Assembly (NCBI GenBank): GCA_041488155.1
Contig: JBGPOS010000027.1
Coordinates: forward strand, 1-47,524
Direction of reading: 5' to 3'
Source of the DNA: JBGPOS01 sp041488155
Lineage (GTDB): Bacteria > Chloroflexota > Dehalococcoidia > Tepidiformales > Tepidiformaceae
DNA length: 47,524 nt
The position numbers and the translations under genes were made by a program. Positions within the stretch are counted from its first letter, which is position 1. Each line of letters starts with the position of its first letter. Under the pieces are notes generated by a model. That model did not search any database. It worked only from the letters and a program-made list of their open reading frames with translations, and was not told where the DNA came from. Positions 1 through 7,692 of the stretch are shown in pieces.

Positions 1-411
1 ATCCTCCGCCAGGGCCGTGGCTCACAGGCCGTCGAAGGCATTGCATTTGCCCTGCCCGCCAGCCGCCTGATTCCAATAGCACGCAAGATCATCGCCGAGG
101 CAGGCCAGTACCCGCGGCCGACGCTCGGCCTCGACCACCTCGACCTGACCGCAGAAGTTGTCGCCAGGTCCCAGCGGCTCTCCGTCGAAGAGGGAGCAAT
201 CGTCACCCAGGTCGCCCGCTCGGGCCCCGCCGATTCGGCAGGAGTCGTCCAGGGCGACATCATCACCCGCGTCGGTGACCAGGATGTCAATCGTGACAAT
301 CCTCTCTTGAACGCGCTCATGCATTTCGAACCCGGACAGACTGTGCGGGTTGTCCTAAACCGTAACGGACGGATAATCGAGGCCGAGGTTCGGCTTGCCA
401 AGAGATCGTAA
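1..411 (+). CDS. HtrA/DegP-type S1C serine protease, C-terminal part
   Basis: Frame 1 is open from the left edge to the TAA at 409-411, giving 136 residues with no start, so the gene is truncated by the window. The first ~35 residues (GIAFALPAS, then an RKIIAEAGQ segment) match the end of the trypsin-like domain of HtrA proteases. The rest is one PDZ domain: EEGAIVTQVARSGPADSAG followed by VQGDIITRVGDQDV and a LMHFEPGQTV region. Family knowledge: these are membrane-anchored or periplasmic quality-control proteases that recognise misfolded exported proteins through the PDZ domain. The catalytic triad lies upstream and cannot be checked. The next gene, an exported GH18-fold protein, follows 27 bases later on the same strand, so they may be co-transcribed. 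Confidence 0.88.
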   Translation: MLRQGRGSQAVEGIAFALPASRLIPIARKIIAEAGQYPRPTLGLDHLDLTAEVVARSQRLSVEEGAIVTQVARSGPADSAGVVQGDIITRVGDQDVNRDNPLLNALMHFEPGQTVRVVLNRNGRIIEAEVRLAKRS

Positions 412-438
412 CGACCCGGGGGCGGCCGCCAGGGCGGG

Positions 439-2148
439 ATGCTCATGACTCGCCGCCGCGCGGGTCGCCAGCTTCCGTGGGCCGCCCGCGGCTCGGGTGG
501 GCTCTACGGCGATCGTGGTAACCCCGGCCTGGCCCGCCTTGGATTCCTCGCCGCGATCGTCGTCGGGGTGGTTCTGATCGCCGTTTTCCTCCTCGCGAAG
601 GCCTGCGGTGGCGGCGACTGCGGCAGCGACAAGTACTATTGCGAGTCCAGCCGCGACATCCGGGCGCCCGAGGGATTCGAACGCGTCAGCAAGATCTACG
701 AATACAACACCAGCAAGGGCGCCGTGCCAGCCGGGACTGACGTCAACGTCCTGCTTCCTCTCTCGAAGACCACCACGGACGCGCGCAATCTCAGCTTCTA
801 TCGCTACGCACCGGCGACCGATACCTGGGAACCCATTGCCCCGGCGGTTCTCGACCCCCAGGGCAAGCAGGTTTCGGCCACTTTCAACGACACCCCCGCG
901 GTCCTGGCCGTCATGCGGAGGCTCTCTCCGGCGGGACACGTCGTCGCCTATCTCGGGCACAACGCCGTGCCGAACCGCGAAGCGGCCGGCCGGATCACTA
1001 TCCTCCACACGCTGGACTTTCGCCCCGCCGCTGATGGATCGGTCCAGGGCGACCTCAGCACGATCAAGCCCGACGCCTCGTTCGCGTTCTATCCCGTGAT
1101 TTCCGCCAGCCTCGGTGACAAGGGCTCGATCCCCATCGTGACGAGCATCCTTTCCAGCTCCCCATCGCGTTCCAACCACGTCCAGCAGATCGTCAAGAAA
1201 GTCGCCGAGCGACAGCTGGCAGGAATCGACATCGCCTACCTCGATCTTCCAGCAGACCAGCGGACGTCGCTAACTCTCTTCGTGACCGAGCTCGGACAGG
1301 CCCTGCACGCCCAGAACAAGATGCTGACGCTCACCCTGCCCCCTCCACTCAAGGCTCAAGATCGGATAGACGAAGGCGCCTACGACTGGGCCGAACTGGC
1401 GAAAGCTGCCGATGTCCTCCAGATAGCTCCCTACCGCGACCAGGGAAGCTATCGGACCACCATGCCCGAGATCCTCGAACACATCACCGGGGTTGCCAAT
1501 CCGAGCAAGATCGTCCTGACCGTATCCCCCTACGCTACCGAAAAGGCGACCGACGGCCTGCGCACGCTGACTCTGACCGACGCCATGGTCATCGCCACCA
1601 AGCTCTCCATCCGTTCAGGCGCCGACCAGAAGCTCACCACCAACAGCAACGTCGATGTCGTTGGAGTCAACATCGACAAGAGCGCCAACCTCACCGGGAT
1701 CGTCTGGGATGCCGCCTCCGCTTGCGTCGCGTTCTCCTACCAGCTCAACGGTGGGCGCACCGTCTGGATCGAAAACGCCTTCAGTGTCGGCTTTAAGCTC
1801 GAGTTCATCTCCCGCTACAAACTCGGCGGTGTTGCAATCGAGGACGCCAGCGATAACGTCGACCTCGGCAACATCTGGGCCGGCCTCGTGCCGTTCATGA
1901 CCACCGGCCAGCCGGTGCTCCTGCAGCCCAACCCGGGCGACCTGCAACCAAAGTGGAAGCCGAGCAAAGGCACCATCGAAGGCGGCCAGCGTGGCAGCGT
2001 CAAGTGGTCGACTCCGGCCGAGCCGGGAAATTACACGGTCAGTCTCACCCTGAGCGACGGCGTCGCCCTCTTCGAAAACGAAGTGTCGGTGAACGTCCAG
2101 GCGAAGGACACGCCACGCACGCCTCAGCCGGGCCAGACCCCGTCCTAG
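439..2148 (+). CDS. Membrane-anchored GH18-fold (YaaH-like) extracytoplasmic protein
   Basis: 569 residues. A basic N-terminus (TRRRAGRQ) precedes one hydrophobic helix at about residues 33-54, so the bulk of the protein should lie outside the membrane. The middle (about 170-480) has the pattern of a GH18 TIM barrel as in spore-germination YaaH-like hydrolases: GIDIAYLDL near residue 262, a QIAPYRDQGSY strand, a KIVLTVSPYA strand and a late YKLGGVAIEDAS strand. The acidic DxxDxDxE signature is not intact: the position of the catalytic Glu after the GIDIxY strand is not Glu. The C-terminal ~70 residues look like a PKD/Ig-like beta domain (GNYTVSLTLSDGV). ATG 439 or ATG 445 could start; a purine/G-rich stretch lies just upstream. 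It probably binds or remodels cell-surface glycan, but catalysis is doubtful. Confidence 0.7.
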   Translation: MLMTRRRAGRQLPWAARGSGGLYGDRGNPGLARLGFLAAIVVGVVLIAVFLLAKACGGGDCGSDKYYCESSRDIRAPEGFERVSKIYEYNTSKGAVPAGTDVNVLLPLSKTTTDARNLSFYRYAPATDTWEPIAPAVLDPQGKQVSATFNDTPAVLAVMRRLSPAGHVVAYLGHNAVPNREAAGRITILHTLDFRPAADGSVQGDLSTIKPDASFAFYPVISASLGDKGSIPIVTSILSSSPSRSNHVQQIVKKVAERQLAGIDIAYLDLPADQRTSLTLFVTELGQALHAQNKMLTLTLPPPLKAQDRIDEGAYDWAELAKAADVLQIAPYRDQGSYRTTMPEILEHITGVANPSKIVLTVSPYATEKATDGLRTLTLTDAMVIATKLSIRSGADQKLTTNSNVDVVGVNIDKSANLTGIVWDAASACVAFSYQLNGGRTVWIENAFSVGFKLEFISRYKLGGVAIEDASDNVDLGNIWAGLVPFMTTGQPVLLQPNPGDLQPKWKPSKGTIEGGQRGSVKWSTPAEPGNYTVSLTLSDGVALFENEVSVNVQAKDTPRTPQPGQTPS

Positions 2149-2153
2149 CGCCC

Positions 2154-2714
2154 ATGCCTGCGCCCCGCATCAGGATCACTGGTGGGTCGGCACGCGGCCT
2201 TCCCCTCGCCGAGCCGCGTGGGCGCCGCCTCCGCCCCACGTCCGGCCTCCTGCGCGAGGCGATCTTCAACATCATCGCTGACCGTGTCCCCGGCGCCGTG
2301 GTGTTGGACCTGTACGCCGGCACCGGTGCGCTAGGCCTTGAAGCCCTCAGCCGGGGCGCCCGCAGCTGCGTCTTCATCGATAGCGAGGCCGCCTCCTGCC
2401 AGGCGATCCTGCAGAGCCTCGGCCGCGCAGGTTTCACGTCCGCGGCCGTCGTCCTTCGAGGCCGCTTGCCCCGTGCCCTGGATCGACTGGAAGGAGAGTT
2501 CGGGCTGGTGTTGCTCGACCCGCCCTACCGCAACGAAGACGCCGCTGCGACGCTCGGGAGCATCGCCCCCCACCTCGCAGCCGGAGGGCTGGTCGTCTAC
2601 GAACACGGAAGCCGTTACAATCCGCCGGAACGTCCAGCAGGCCTTCGCCTGCTGGAACGTCGTGTCTATGGCGACAGCGCGATCGCGCTGTACGCGCCCC
2701 AGGAGGAGGAATGA
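2154..2714 (+). CDS. rsmD: 16S rRNA (guanine966-N2)-methyltransferase RsmD
   Basis: 186 residues starting at ATG 2154, five bases after the preceding stop; a longer in-frame extension upstream would overlap the neighbour and is rejected. The start gives the canonical RIxxGxxxGxxL opening (RIRITGGSARGLPL) with RPTSGLLREAIFNI. SAM-binding motif I is LDLYAGTGALGLEALSRGA and the catalytic N2-methyltransferase motif DPPY is present (VLLDPPYRNE). Family knowledge: methylates G966 of 16S rRNA in the 30S subunit. The TGA overlaps the coaD start as ATGA, and rsmD-coaD is a very common bacterial gene pair, which supports both calls. Confidence 0.93.
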   Translation: MPAPRIRITGGSARGLPLAEPRGRRLRPTSGLLREAIFNIIADRVPGAVVLDLYAGTGALGLEALSRGARSCVFIDSEAASCQAILQSLGRAGFTSAAVVLRGRLPRALDRLEGEFGLVLLDPPYRNEDAAATLGSIAPHLAAGGLVVYEHGSRYNPPERPAGLRLLERRVYGDSAIALYAPQEEE

Positions 2715-3190
2715 GGATCGCAGTCTTCCCGGGCGGGTTCGACCCGGTAACGAACGGCCACCTGGATCTGGTCCGGCGCATGACGCACCTGTTCGACCGC
2801 GTCATCGTGGCCGTCGTCAAGGGCCGCGACAAGGGATCCTTCTTCACGTGGGAAGAACGCGTGGACCTCTTCCAGAGGTCCGTTCATGATCTCCCGAACG
2901 TCGAAGTTGAGGGTTTCGACGAAATGACCGTCGAGTTCGCCCGCCGTCGCGGCGCCGTCGCCATCGTGCGCGGTATCCGCGCCGTCAGCGACTTCGAGGC
3001 CGAGTTCGACATGGCCCTGATGAACCGGAAGATGGCCCCGGAACTAGAATCCGTGTACCTGATGGCGAACCAGGATTTTCTCTACATTAGCGCCAGTCGC
3101 ATCCGTGAAGTGTCGAAACTCGGCTACGATGTCGCCGAACTCGTTCCGCCACACGTCAGGACCGCGATCCGTGAGAAGTTGAGCCTCTAA
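2711..3190 (+). CDS. coaD: Phosphopantetheine adenylyltransferase
   Basis: 159 residues, normal length for CoaD. ATG 2711 overlaps the rsmD stop (ATGA) and sits 2 bases behind a perfect AGGAGGAGGA purine run. The nucleotidyltransferase T/HxGH motif is TNGH at residues 14-17 within PGGFDPVTNGHLDL. Further signatures are VRGIRAVSDFEAEFDMALMN and the C-terminal ISASRIREVSKLG. It transfers AMP from ATP to 4'-phosphopantetheine, the penultimate step of coenzyme A synthesis, in the cytoplasm. Nothing is missing or odd. It is relevant that the window is rich in CoA-thioester enzymes, although this gene is universal. Confidence 0.97.
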   Translation: MRIAVFPGGFDPVTNGHLDLVRRMTHLFDRVIVAVVKGRDKGSFFTWEERVDLFQRSVHDLPNVEVEGFDEMTVEFARRRGAVAIVRGIRAVSDFEAEFDMALMNRKMAPELESVYLMANQDFLYISASRIREVSKLGYDVAELVPPHVRTAIREKLSL

Positions 3191-3215
3191 AGGATGCCCC
3201 CGGCGGGCGACATTC

Positions 3216-3728
3216 GTGGAAATCCTTGAACTCATAGATAGCCTCGAAGAACTGATTGTCCAGGCGCGGCGTCTGCCCGTCGGTGGCAACCTCGTGGTCG
3301 ATCGCAAACGAATGCTCGACATCATCGACCAGATGCGACTGGCGGTGCCCGCCGACGTCCGACAGGCGCAACAAGTGCTTGAGCGGCGGGACCAGGTACT
3401 CGAGGAAGCTCGTTCTGCTGCCCAACTGACGCTGCAACAGACGGAACTGGAACGCGCTCGCCGATTGGATGAAAGCTCCATCGTCCGCGAGGCCCAGGAA
3501 CGCAGTCAGGCGATGCTCATCGACGCCGAAGCTCGCGCCCGGCAGGCAATCGCAGAAGCTGACGCTACCGCCGCTGCACACCTGAGCGAAGCCGCCGAGG
3601 CTGCCAGCAAACAACTCGACGATGCAGACCAATACGCGCTCGAAGTGCTGCGCCGGTTGGAGAACCAACTCCACGCTTTCCTGGAATCTATCAGGTCAAG
3701 CATCGGCAGCCTCGAGGAGAAGCGCTAG
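3216..3728 (+). CDS. Coiled-coil protein of unknown function
   Basis: 170 residues from GTG 3216, 25 bases after coaD. Residues 1-48 form a short globular head (ELIDSLEELIVQARRLP, then NLVVDRKRMLDIIDQMR). Residues ~50-165 are one long Glu/Ala/Gln/Arg-rich heptad-type coiled coil (QQVLERRDQVLEEARSAA and ARARQAIAEADATAAAHL). The layout resembles DivIVA-like or V-ATPase-peripheral-stalk-like coiled-coil proteins that often follow coaD in Chloroflexota; that comparison is from memory. It has no membrane segment and no enzymatic motif. It is probably in the rsmD-coaD operon. The function is unknown; a scaffold or cell-envelope role is only a guess. Confidence 0.75.
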   Translation: MEILELIDSLEELIVQARRLPVGGNLVVDRKRMLDIIDQMRLAVPADVRQAQQVLERRDQVLEEARSAAQLTLQQTELERARRLDESSIVREAQERSQAMLIDAEARARQAIAEADATAAAHLSEAAEAASKQLDDADQYALEVLRRLENQLHAFLESIRSSIGSLEEKR

Positions 3729-3786
3729 TCGGATGTACAGGTAGGCCTAGCCTAAGATCTAAGTGTTATGACGGTTCTACTGACGC

Positions 3787-3792
3787 TACAAT
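3787..3792 (+). promoter_or_regulatory. Possible -10 element upstream of the 84-aa gene
   Basis: TACAAT lies in a locally AT-richer stretch 95 bases upstream of the ATG at 3887. No good -35 is visible at 16-18 bases spacing. If used, it would give a leader of about 85-90 nt, long for this genome. It contains no riboswitch I recognise. Confidence 0.3.
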
Positions 3793-3886
3793 GCGCGATG
3801 GCGGCTTCCCAATGGCAAGGTGGTGGAGACGGGCACAGTCGAAGCCGAATCGGGCAGACCCGAATTCCAGACGAAGGATAGTACCA

Positions 3887-4141
3887 ATGGCAGAGTTCAC
3901 CGTGATCCGCGAAGCCGACGCCCCGCGGCCCAACCGCCAAACCGGAAGGCTCGCTGCCCGCATGCGCGAGTACGAAAAATACGTCGATTCAGTCCAGTCG
4001 GGCAAAATCGGTAAGCTTGTCCCTGCTCACGGAGAATCCGCCCGGGGTGTCGCCCTCCGCATCAGCCGCGCCGGAAAGCGAGCCAACAAGCTCGTGGGAA
4101 CCTGGGTGGTGGACAACACAGTCTACTTCTCGGTTTCCTGA
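3887..4141 (+). CDS. Small basic hypothetical protein (84 aa)
   Basis: Start ATG 3887 is chosen because AAGGA at 3873-3877 is correctly spaced and because the upstream in-frame extension (from 3791) reads as low-complexity out-of-frame-like sequence. The protein has an acidic/polar N-terminus, a RMREYEKYVDSVQ helix, a GKIGKLVPAHGESARGV loop and a Lys/Arg-rich segment (RISRAGKRANKLVG) before a terminal beta hairpin (TWVVDNTVYFSV). No membrane helix or cysteine is present. The basic, small beta-strand-ending character would suit a nucleic-acid-binding protein, but I do not recognise a family. It is followed directly by two hairpins and by the convergent bactofilin gene. Confidence 0.6.
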   Translation: MAEFTVIREADAPRPNRQTGRLAARMREYEKYVDSVQSGKIGKLVPAHGESARGVALRISRAGKRANKLVGTWVVDNTVYFSVS

Positions 4142-4142
4142 A

Positions 4143-4192
4143 CCGGCCCCCTCCACCCTGGGCCGGGACCCTGACTTGCCCGTGCACACGGG
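4143..4192. terminator. Tandem hairpins between convergent genes
   Basis: The first hairpin has a perfect 7-bp stem, CCGGCCC (4143-4149) with GGGCCGG (4160-4166), beginning one base after the stop of the 84-aa gene. The second is a 5-bp stem, CCCGT/ACGGG, at 4179-4192. Neither has a T-tract, so they may mark 3' ends or stabilise RNA rather than act as classical intrinsic terminators. Confidence 0.4.
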
Positions 4193-4202
4193 GCGTGAGC
4201 GA

Positions 4203-4856
4203 CTAGTTCCGGTCGAGCGCCAGCCTGTCGTCCGATGAAACAAGCGCAAACGACGGCACTTCGCGCCGCGGCGAGCGTACCGTTAGCACAGGCTCGCCCG
4301 GAACCTGCGTATCAGGCAGCTTCACTTCCGGCCGGCTCTCCGGCCGTTCCGCCGCCGCCCTGGACGGCGAAGCTGCCACCGGCACCGTGTCCACACTCCC
4401 GCTGACCGTGGCGCCTTCTTCCACGAGTAGGGTGCTCGTCTTTATCGTCCCCACGACCACGGCAGAGGCTGCCAGCAGCAGCCGCCCCGTGCACACGATG
4501 TCGCCTTCCACGCGGCCAAAGATGCGGCACTCCCGAGCCTCGACTCGCGCCTTCGCCGTCGCCCCGGCTTCGATAGTGAGCACCCCACGGCAGACAACTT
4601 CGCCGCTGGCCGTCCCCTGGAGAGCGAGGTCGCCCTCCGTCTCGTAACGGCCGTCGAAGGTGCTCCGCGGGCCGACGACGCTTTCGACCTGGAGTGACGG
4701 AGTGGGCTCGACGGACACGGTGGGTCGTGCGGTCGACGGCATCTCGAAGGCCTCCTCCAGGTCATTCGCTTCTTCGTCGAGGGCAGGTGAATCGAGGTAG
4801 CGCGCCCGTCGCTCTGAGAAGACGCCTCCGTCACGCGTAGTTTTCTTTAGCTGCAT
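4203..4856 (-). CDS. Bactofilin-family (polymer-forming) cytoskeletal protein
   Basis: 217 residues from ATG 4856, preceded on the minus strand by a perfect AGGAGG with 3-base spacing; the longer reading frame to 4919 is therefore not used. The central region (about residues 55-150) is the bactofilin/DUF583 beta-helix with repeated turns: TFDGRYETEGDLALQGTASGEV, VLTIEAGATAKARVEA, IFGRVEGDIVCTGRLLL, VVGTIKTSTLLVEEGATVSGSV. The N- and C-terminal tails are long, charged and disordered, and the family normally polymerises through the beta-helix core. It has no membrane segment. It sits between leuS and the 84-aa gene with no functional link to either. Likely role: a polymer scaffold for cell shape or envelope enzymes. 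Confidence 0.85.
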   Translation of the reverse strand: MQLKKTTRDGGVFSERRARYLDSPALDEEANDLEEAFEMPSTARPTVSVEPTPSLQVESVVGPRSTFDGRYETEGDLALQGTASGEVVCRGVLTIEAGATAKARVEARECRIFGRVEGDIVCTGRLLLAASAVVVGTIKTSTLLVEEGATVSGSVDTVPVAASPSRAAAERPESRPEVKLPDTQVPGEPVLTVRSPRREVPSFALVSSDDRLALDRN

Positions 4857-4868
4857 GGGTCCTCCTGC

Positions 4869-4941
4869 CTCGTCGAGCGATGTGTCGGGCCCCGCTGGCG
4901 GACCGGCCCGCATTCGCACCTTATTGGGCGGCCTCGACGAG
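4869..4941. repeat. 9-bp inverted repeat upstream of the bactofilin gene
   Basis: CTCGTCGAG at 4869-4877 is matched by its reverse complement CTCGACGAG at 4933-4941, in the 141-base gap between the bactofilin start and the leuS stop. It could be a regulatory site or chance in GC-rich DNA. Confidence 0.25.
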
Positions 4942-4997
4942 TGTCCAGCGCGAGTTAAGGGGCCTGTCGAACGTGTAGGAGACCCAAACTTTAGCGG

Positions 4998-7442
4998 CTA
5001 CAAAACGATGTTGAAGAGTTTACCCGGGACATACACAACCCTCCGAGGAGTTCGGCCCGCCACCCACTCCTGCACCCTCACCGATGCCATCACGGCAGCC
5101 CGCACTTCGGCCTCGGTCGCCCCCAACCCAACGATGACATGGTCCCGCACCTTGCCGTTGACCTGCACCACGACTTCGTGCTGCTCCTCTTCCGCGAGTT
5201 CAGCCTCGAAGTCCGGCCATCGCTGGAGATGGATGCTGTAGACGCCGCCCCGCCGCTCCCACAGCTCCTCCGCGATGTGCGGAGCCAGCGGTGCGGCCAT
5301 CAAGAGCAGGCTGTCGACTGCCTCGTTCCACGCCGAACGGTCGACCGCGCCGCGCTCGCGAGCGCGCTGCAGCGTTGTCGTGTGTTCCATGAGTCTCGAA
5401 ATGAGCGTGTTGAACCGAAACGACTCGATGTCGCTCGTTACGGCACGGATCGTCCGGTGGGTCGAGCGCCGAAGATCGCGCGTCCCTTCGCTCGCCTGGT
5501 CCTCGAGCGGCCTGGCGGGTTCTGTCGCCACCGACCACATCCGGTTCAGCCAACGGACGATCCCGGACATGCCGGTTGGGTTGTAGGGGCCGCCCTGGTC
5601 CCAGGGTCCAACGAACATCAGTTGGCAGCGGAAAGCGTCGCTTCCCCACTCCCGGACCTGTTCATCGGGCGCCACCACGTTGCCCCGGCTCTTCGACATT
5701 TTCTGGCCATCCGGCCCGAGAAGCGTGCCCTGGTTGAACAGGCGCAGCATCGGCTCGTCGCCCTCGACGATGCCCATGTCTCGAGCCGCCTTCCAGAAGA
5801 AGCGCGTGTAGAGCAAATGCATCACAGCGTGGTCAGCCCCGCCCGTGTACTGGTCAACCGGCAGCCACTTCCGTGCCAGCTCCGTGGAAAACGGCCGCTC
5901 GGGGTTGTGCGGGTCGACATAGCGCATCTGGTACCAGCTGGAACACATGAACGTATCCATCGTGTCCGTTTCGCGGCGCGCCGGGCCACCGTCAACCGGA
6001 CAGGCCACGTTCACCCATTCCGGTATCTGCGTCAGCGGCGATTGACCGGTCGGTTCGAACGTCACGTTCTCCGGGAGGAGGACCGGAAGGTCCGCTTCCG
6101 GGACGGCGACGATGCCGTGGACATCGCAATGGATCATCGGGATCGGCGCGCCCCAGTAGCGCTGACGCGAAATCAGCCAGTCGCGCAAGCGGTAGTTCAC
6201 GGTGGCCTTGCCATAGCCACGCTGCTCCGCGAACGCGATGACCTTCGCCACCGCTTCCGCCTCAGGCGTGCCGTCGAACGAGCCCGAGTTAATCATTCGA
6301 CCCCCGTGGGGCAGGGCTCGTTCAAGCGGCTTCGTTACGTCGAACTCCTCGGAGTCGAACACCGGCACGATCCGCAGACCGAACTTCGTCGCGAATTCGA
6401 AGTCACGCTGATCGTGAGCCGGGACCGCCATCACCGCGCCGGTGGCGTAGGTCACGAGCACGTAATCGGCGATCCAGATAGGGATTCTCGCCCCATTGAA
6501 TGGATTGATCGCGTAAGCGCCCGTGAAGACTCCGGTCTTCTCCTTCTCAGTCGACATCCGTTCGATCTCGCTCTCCCGCGAGGTTTCGTCGACGTAGGCG
6601 GCCACCGGCCCCCTCTGCTTCGCCGTCGTTACCTGTTCGACGAGCGGGTGTTCGGGCGCCAGCACCATGAACGTCGCACCGAAGACCGTATCGGGCCGGG
6701 TCGTGAACACTCGTAAGGGTTCGGTCACCCCCGGCACATCGACCTTGAAGTCGAGGAGCGCGCCTTCCGAGCGTCCGATCCAGTTCGTCTGTGCCAGGCG
6801 AATGCGCTCCGGCCACTCGATCCCCTCGTACCGCAGGAGCTCCTCGGCGTAGGCGGTGATCTTGAAGAACCACTGGGTCAGAAAGCGCCGCTGAACGACG
6901 TCATCCGACCGCTCGCAGCGGCCATTCACCACCTGTTCGTTCGCCAGGACCGTCTGACAACCGGGGCACCAGTTGGCCGCCGCCTCTGCCCGGTACGCCA
7001 GTCCCCGCTTGTGCAACTGCAGGAAGAACCACTGCGTCCACCTGTAGTAGTCGGGATCCGAGGTGACCACTTCGCGCTCCCAATCGAAGCTCGAGCCCAT
7101 CATCCGAAGCTGGCGCCGCATGTTCGCGATGTTCGCGCGCGTCCAGGCAGCCGGATCGACACCCCGTTGGATCGCTGCGTTTTCTGCCGGCAGCCCGAAG
7201 GAGTCGAAGCCCATGGGGTAGAGCACGTTGTAGCCCCGCATGCGCATGTAACGGGGGTGCACGTCGGCGCCTGCGTAGTGGTACCAGTGCCCGGTGTGCA
7301 GATCCCCCGACGGGTACGGAAACATCGCTAGCTCATACCACTTCGGCCTGGGGTCGTCATCCGGGGCGCGGTAGAGGCGGTCAGCCTCCCAGCGGGCCTG
7401 CCATTTGGGTTCGATCACACGGGGGTCATAACGATCTGCCAC
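4998..7442 (-). CDS. leuS: Leucyl-tRNA synthetase
   Basis: 814 residues from GTG 7442, slightly shorter than typical bacterial LeuRS (about 860). The class Ia HIGH motif appears as PYPSGDLHTGHW near residue 43. Then come YPMGFDSFGLPAENAA, a zinc/editing segment with CPGC (NWCPGCQTVLANEQV), the CP1 editing domain with the RPDTVFGATFMVLAPEHP signature, and KMSKS in the form GQKMSKSRGNVV. The C-terminal anticodon domain ends with VNGKVRD and the usual small C-terminal domain. It charges tRNA-Leu in the cytoplasm. A GAGG lies about 8 bases upstream of the start. The 250-base upstream gap was examined for a T-box and no convincing one was found. Confidence 0.97.
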   Translation of the reverse strand: MADRYDPRVIEPKWQARWEADRLYRAPDDDPRPKWYELAMFPYPSGDLHTGHWYHYAGADVHPRYMRMRGYNVLYPMGFDSFGLPAENAAIQRGVDPAAWTRANIANMRRQLRMMGSSFDWEREVVTSDPDYYRWTQWFFLQLHKRGLAYRAEAAANWCPGCQTVLANEQVVNGRCERSDDVVQRRFLTQWFFKITAYAEELLRYEGIEWPERIRLAQTNWIGRSEGALLDFKVDVPGVTEPLRVFTTRPDTVFGATFMVLAPEHPLVEQVTTAKQRGPVAAYVDETSRESEIERMSTEKEKTGVFTGAYAINPFNGARIPIWIADYVLVTYATGAVMAVPAHDQRDFEFATKFGLRIVPVFDSEEFDVTKPLERALPHGGRMINSGSFDGTPEAEAVAKVIAFAEQRGYGKATVNYRLRDWLISRQRYWGAPIPMIHCDVHGIVAVPEADLPVLLPENVTFEPTGQSPLTQIPEWVNVACPVDGGPARRETDTMDTFMCSSWYQMRYVDPHNPERPFSTELARKWLPVDQYTGGADHAVMHLLYTRFFWKAARDMGIVEGDEPMLRLFNQGTLLGPDGQKMSKSRGNVVAPDEQVREWGSDAFRCQLMFVGPWDQGGPYNPTGMSGIVRWLNRMWSVATEPARPLEDQASEGTRDLRRSTHRTIRAVTSDIESFRFNTLISRLMEHTTTLQRARERGAVDRSAWNEAVDSLLLMAAPLAPHIAEELWERRGGVYSIHLQRWPDFEAELAEEEQHEVVVQVNGKVRDHVIVGLGATEAEVRAAVMASVRVQEWVAGRTPRRVVYVPGKLFNIVL

Positions 7443-7512
7443 GATCGGGTACCTCGAAAGTCCACGGTGTTGAGAAGAGCCGGGAGATCCGGCGTTGGAG
7501 GGAACTGGCAGA

Positions 7513-7540
7513 CGCCCCGCCGGCTACGCGCCGCGGGGCG
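7513..7540 (-). other. GC hairpin in the leuS leader region
   Basis: CGCCCCGC (7513-7520) pairs with GCGGGGCG (7533-7540), with further partial pairing inside the loop, about 70-100 bases before the leuS start. It has no T-tract. It could be an attenuator-like or RNA-stability element. No T-box core accompanies it. Confidence 0.3.
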
Positions 7541-7640
7541 GGAGAAGACAGAGGCCGCGCCCGATTGCACGGGCATCACGCCCGCGTCCTGGGGACCTCG
7601 TCCACCAACCTGTGCTCGCGTCCATCACGCTGCCGTTCCT

Positions 7641-7662
7641 GAAACCGGGTAGTGCCGGTCTC
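7641..7662 (-). terminator. Weak hairpin after the 186-aa gene
   Basis: GAAACCGG (7641-7648) pairs with CCGGTCTC (7655-7662) with one mismatch and a 6-base loop, 31 bases past the stop of the upstream minus-strand gene. It is followed by only a few Ts on the minus strand, so termination is uncertain. Confidence 0.3.
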
Positions 7663-7692
7663 AGCCATCCTAGCTCAACGCCGCCTGCGCCG

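Noticed and set aside
1953..2153. N-terminal extension of rsmD (67 extra codons)
   Set aside because: It would overlap the GH18-fold gene, and the ATG at 2154 gives the exact family N-terminus.
5139..6716. Long plus-strand reading frame (525 codons) antisense to leuS
   Set aside because: Entirely inside leuS, rich in Arg/His/Pro with no domain-like pattern; a typical shadow in GC-rich DNA.
7443..7692. Possible T-box riboswitch upstream of leuS
   Set aside because: The gap has hairpins, but the conserved T-box core (AGGGUGGNACCGCG-like) is not present on the minus strand; only loosely similar GGTTGGTGGAC is seen, with no antiterminator/terminator pair and no T-tract.
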